Assembly: GCA_017882555.1 (NCBI GenBank)
Contig: JADGPH010000052.1
Span: 1 to 5,408, forward strand
Direction of reading: 5' to 3'
DNA length: 5,408 nt
Origin: Thermoleophilia bacterium
GTDB taxonomy: Bacteria > Actinomycetota > Thermoleophilia > Miltoncostaeales > Miltoncostaeaceae
Part shown: piece by piece, positions 4,847-5,408 of the stretch
Numbering within the stretch: position 1 is the first letter of the stretch
How the letters are laid out: each line of letters opens with the position of its first letter
Translations under genes and position numbers: made by a program
Notes under the pieces: generated by a model
The model's input: the letters and a program-made list of their open reading frames with translations, nothing else
Told to the model about the DNA's origin: nothing
Database searches by the model: none

Positions 4847-5178
4847 TGTCGCGATCGGATGCCGAACGCTCGATCAGAGACGCGATCAAGCACGCACGCG
4901 AACGCGGTTACTCCTGGGCGTTCATCGGCTCGCTAGTCGGGACCTCCGGCGAAGCAGCCCGCCAGCGGTACGGTCACAAGCAAGACGCATCGGCCAATGG
5001 GTTTGGCCAGGTCAGGTATCAGTCAGAGGCAACGCGTTTCGCAGGTCTGGTGGCACATTTGTGGCACACAAGAGTGAGAAACGCTGTTCAAGCGAGTCGG
5101 CCAGCGTCAACCAAGCACGCACGAATTGGCCGATCGCAAGCCTTCCCAACGGGTTTCGGTCGCTCTTCTAATCCGTAG
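4804..5178 (+). pseudogene. Remnant of a small helix-turn-helix protein gene
   Basis: In one frame a short open piece from GTG 4804 stops at TAA 4840-4842. The same frame then reads LLSRSDAERSIRDAIKHARE, RGYSWAFIGSLVGTSGEAAR and QRYG (to about 4974), then low-information sequence to TAG at 5176-5178. The core matches the actinobacterial HTH pattern A-(V/I)-xx-AR-xx-G-x-SW-xx-IG-xx-LG-(V/T)-S-xx-AA-(R/H)-QR-(F/Y)G. There is no ATG or GTG between the TAA and the HTH core (only CTG at 4846), so the gene looks disabled by the nonsense codon or truncated at the 5' end. After about 4975 the frame runs into the repeat-rich attachment region and the tRNA fragment and is probably not original protein. 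Expected role for the family: a small DNA-binding regulator. The HTH core is convincing; the gene limits are not. Confidence 0.5.
5034..5084. repeat. Nested direct and inverted repeats beside the attachment site
   Basis: GTGGCAC occurs twice in direct orientation at 5050-5056 and 5061-5067, one helical turn (11 bp) apart. The pair is enclosed by GCGTTTC (5034-5040) and its reverse complement GAAACGC (5078-5084), and both structures share the same centre (about 5059). The site lies about 100 bp from the tRNA junction on the presumed element side. This is the distance and periodicity expected of arm-type integrase or excisionase sites; that assignment is inference. Confidence 0.5.
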
Positions 5179-5206
5179 GTCGTCGGTTCGAGCCCGACGG
5201 AGCCCA
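5165..5206 (+). tRNA. 3' half of tRNA-Arg(UCU), probable attachment site of an integrated element
   Basis: The sequence begins in the anticodon loop (CTTCTAA, 5165-5171; anticodon TCT at 5167-5169). It continues with the 3' anticodon stem TCCGT, the variable loop AGGTC and the T-arm GTCGG-TTCGAGC-CCGAC (5182-5198). It ends with the 3' acceptor strand GGAGCCC, discriminator A5206 and CC, without an encoded final A. The 5' half is missing: the five bases before the loop (TCGCT) cannot pair with TCCGT, and no D-arm or 5' acceptor strand (GGGCTCC) precedes. Loss of identity exactly at the anticodon loop is what tyrosine-recombinase integration into a tRNA gene leaves at the far end of an element. 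The fragment is not a functional tRNA by itself. Confidence 0.85.
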
Positions 5207-5289
5207 CCTCGCGTTTGTGCTGGTCAGAGACTTAGGATCTGCTTTATGCCCTACCGAGCCGTCCCTGAGACCGGCCAGGCGGCATGGAC

Positions 5290-5311
5290 GCCAGTCTGGG
5301 TGGTCACTGGC
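5290..5311 (-). terminator. Possible hairpin terminator after the right-edge gene
   Basis: GCCAGT (5290-5295) and ACTGGC (5306-5311) pair perfectly over 6 bp around a 10-nt loop, about 12 nt beyond the TGA of the possible minus-strand gene at 5324. The stem is short and has no T-run, so the call is weak. Confidence 0.25.
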
Positions 5312-5323
5312 TCCTCGCTGCGG

Positions 5324-5408
5324 TCAACCATCAGCGTCTGAGGCGACCGACGGCATGAGGAGTAGGCAGAGCGCACCAACGGCGGCGACCGCTTCAGCGA
5401 CGGCGCTG
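5324..5408 (-). CDS. Possible C-terminus of a membrane protein (partial, enters from right edge)
   Basis: On the minus strand one frame is open from the window edge to TGA at 5324-5326 and reads SAVAEAVAAVGALCLLLMPSV and then ASDADG. The segment is hydrophobic enough for a final transmembrane helix with a short polar tail. It is only 27 codons, so chance is possible. If real, it belongs to the chromosome flanking the insertion, not to the element. Confidence 0.25.
   Translation of the reverse strand, partial: SAVAEAVAAVGALCLLLMPSVASDADG

Noticed and set aside
4887..5123. 12-bp direct repeat CAAGCACGCACG (4887-4898 and 5112-5123)
   Set aside because: About one match of this length is expected by chance in a window of this size, and it overlaps the HTH coding remnant; no structure supports a function.
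4209..5171. Plus-strand open frame of 320 residues
   Set aside because: It crosses antisense through the toxin and antitoxin, then the HTH remnant in the wrong frame, and enters the tRNA fragment; no domain is recognisable.
5120..5206. A complete tRNA gene
   Set aside because: No 5' acceptor strand, D-arm or 5' anticodon stem can be found before 5165; only the 3' half is present.

Overview
The window is GC-rich DNA that reads as an actinobacterial chromosome (Actinomycetota). The reasons are strong G/C third positions, a DUF6788 protein, a MazEF-type module with an apparently leaderless antitoxin, and a secreted RCC1/FG-GAP repeat protein typical of actinomycetes. The genus cannot be told from this sequence.

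Layout from left to right. Bases 2-256 (+) hold the C-terminal part of a DUF6788 protein cut by the window edge. Convergent to it, 303-589 (-) is a small two-helix membrane protein (DUF4190-like) whose frame is broken by one base. Bases 590-913 carry no convincing gene but contain two inverted repeats. A strong GC hairpin at 914-943 closes the largest gene, 961-2931 (-). That gene is intact and encodes a secreted protein of 656 residues with seven RCC1 repeats followed by five FG-GAP/VCBS repeats. Bases 2932-3207 are non-coding and carry several hairpins. A MEMO1/AmmeMemoRadiSam-B family gene at 3208-4147 (-) is interrupted by two separate one-base losses. A toxin-antitoxin pair follows on the same strand: a ribbon-helix-helix antitoxin (4490-4720) upstream of, and overlapping by 11 nt, a MazF/PemK endoribonuclease (4183-4500). 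A perfect palindrome lies across the antitoxin start codon and -10 box.

Bases 4780-5164 hold a dense set of inverted and direct repeats and the remnant of a helix-turn-helix gene. They end at 5165, where the 3' half of a tRNA-Arg(UCU) begins without its 5' half. This is the usual scar of an element inserted into a tRNA gene. I infer that the DNA to the left of about 5165 is the end of an integrated genomic island (or its decayed remains) and that the DNA to the right is original chromosome. A possible C-terminus of a membrane protein enters from the right edge at 5324-5408 (-).

The genes do not form one pathway. They look like typical island cargo: a stabilising toxin-antitoxin system near the attachment site, an orphan MEMO gene without its AMMECR1 and radical-SAM partners in view, a secreted beta-propeller protein, and genes with broken frames. 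All three clear frame breaks (two in MEMO, one in the DUF4190-like gene) fit loss of one base, so sequencing error must be weighed against real decay.
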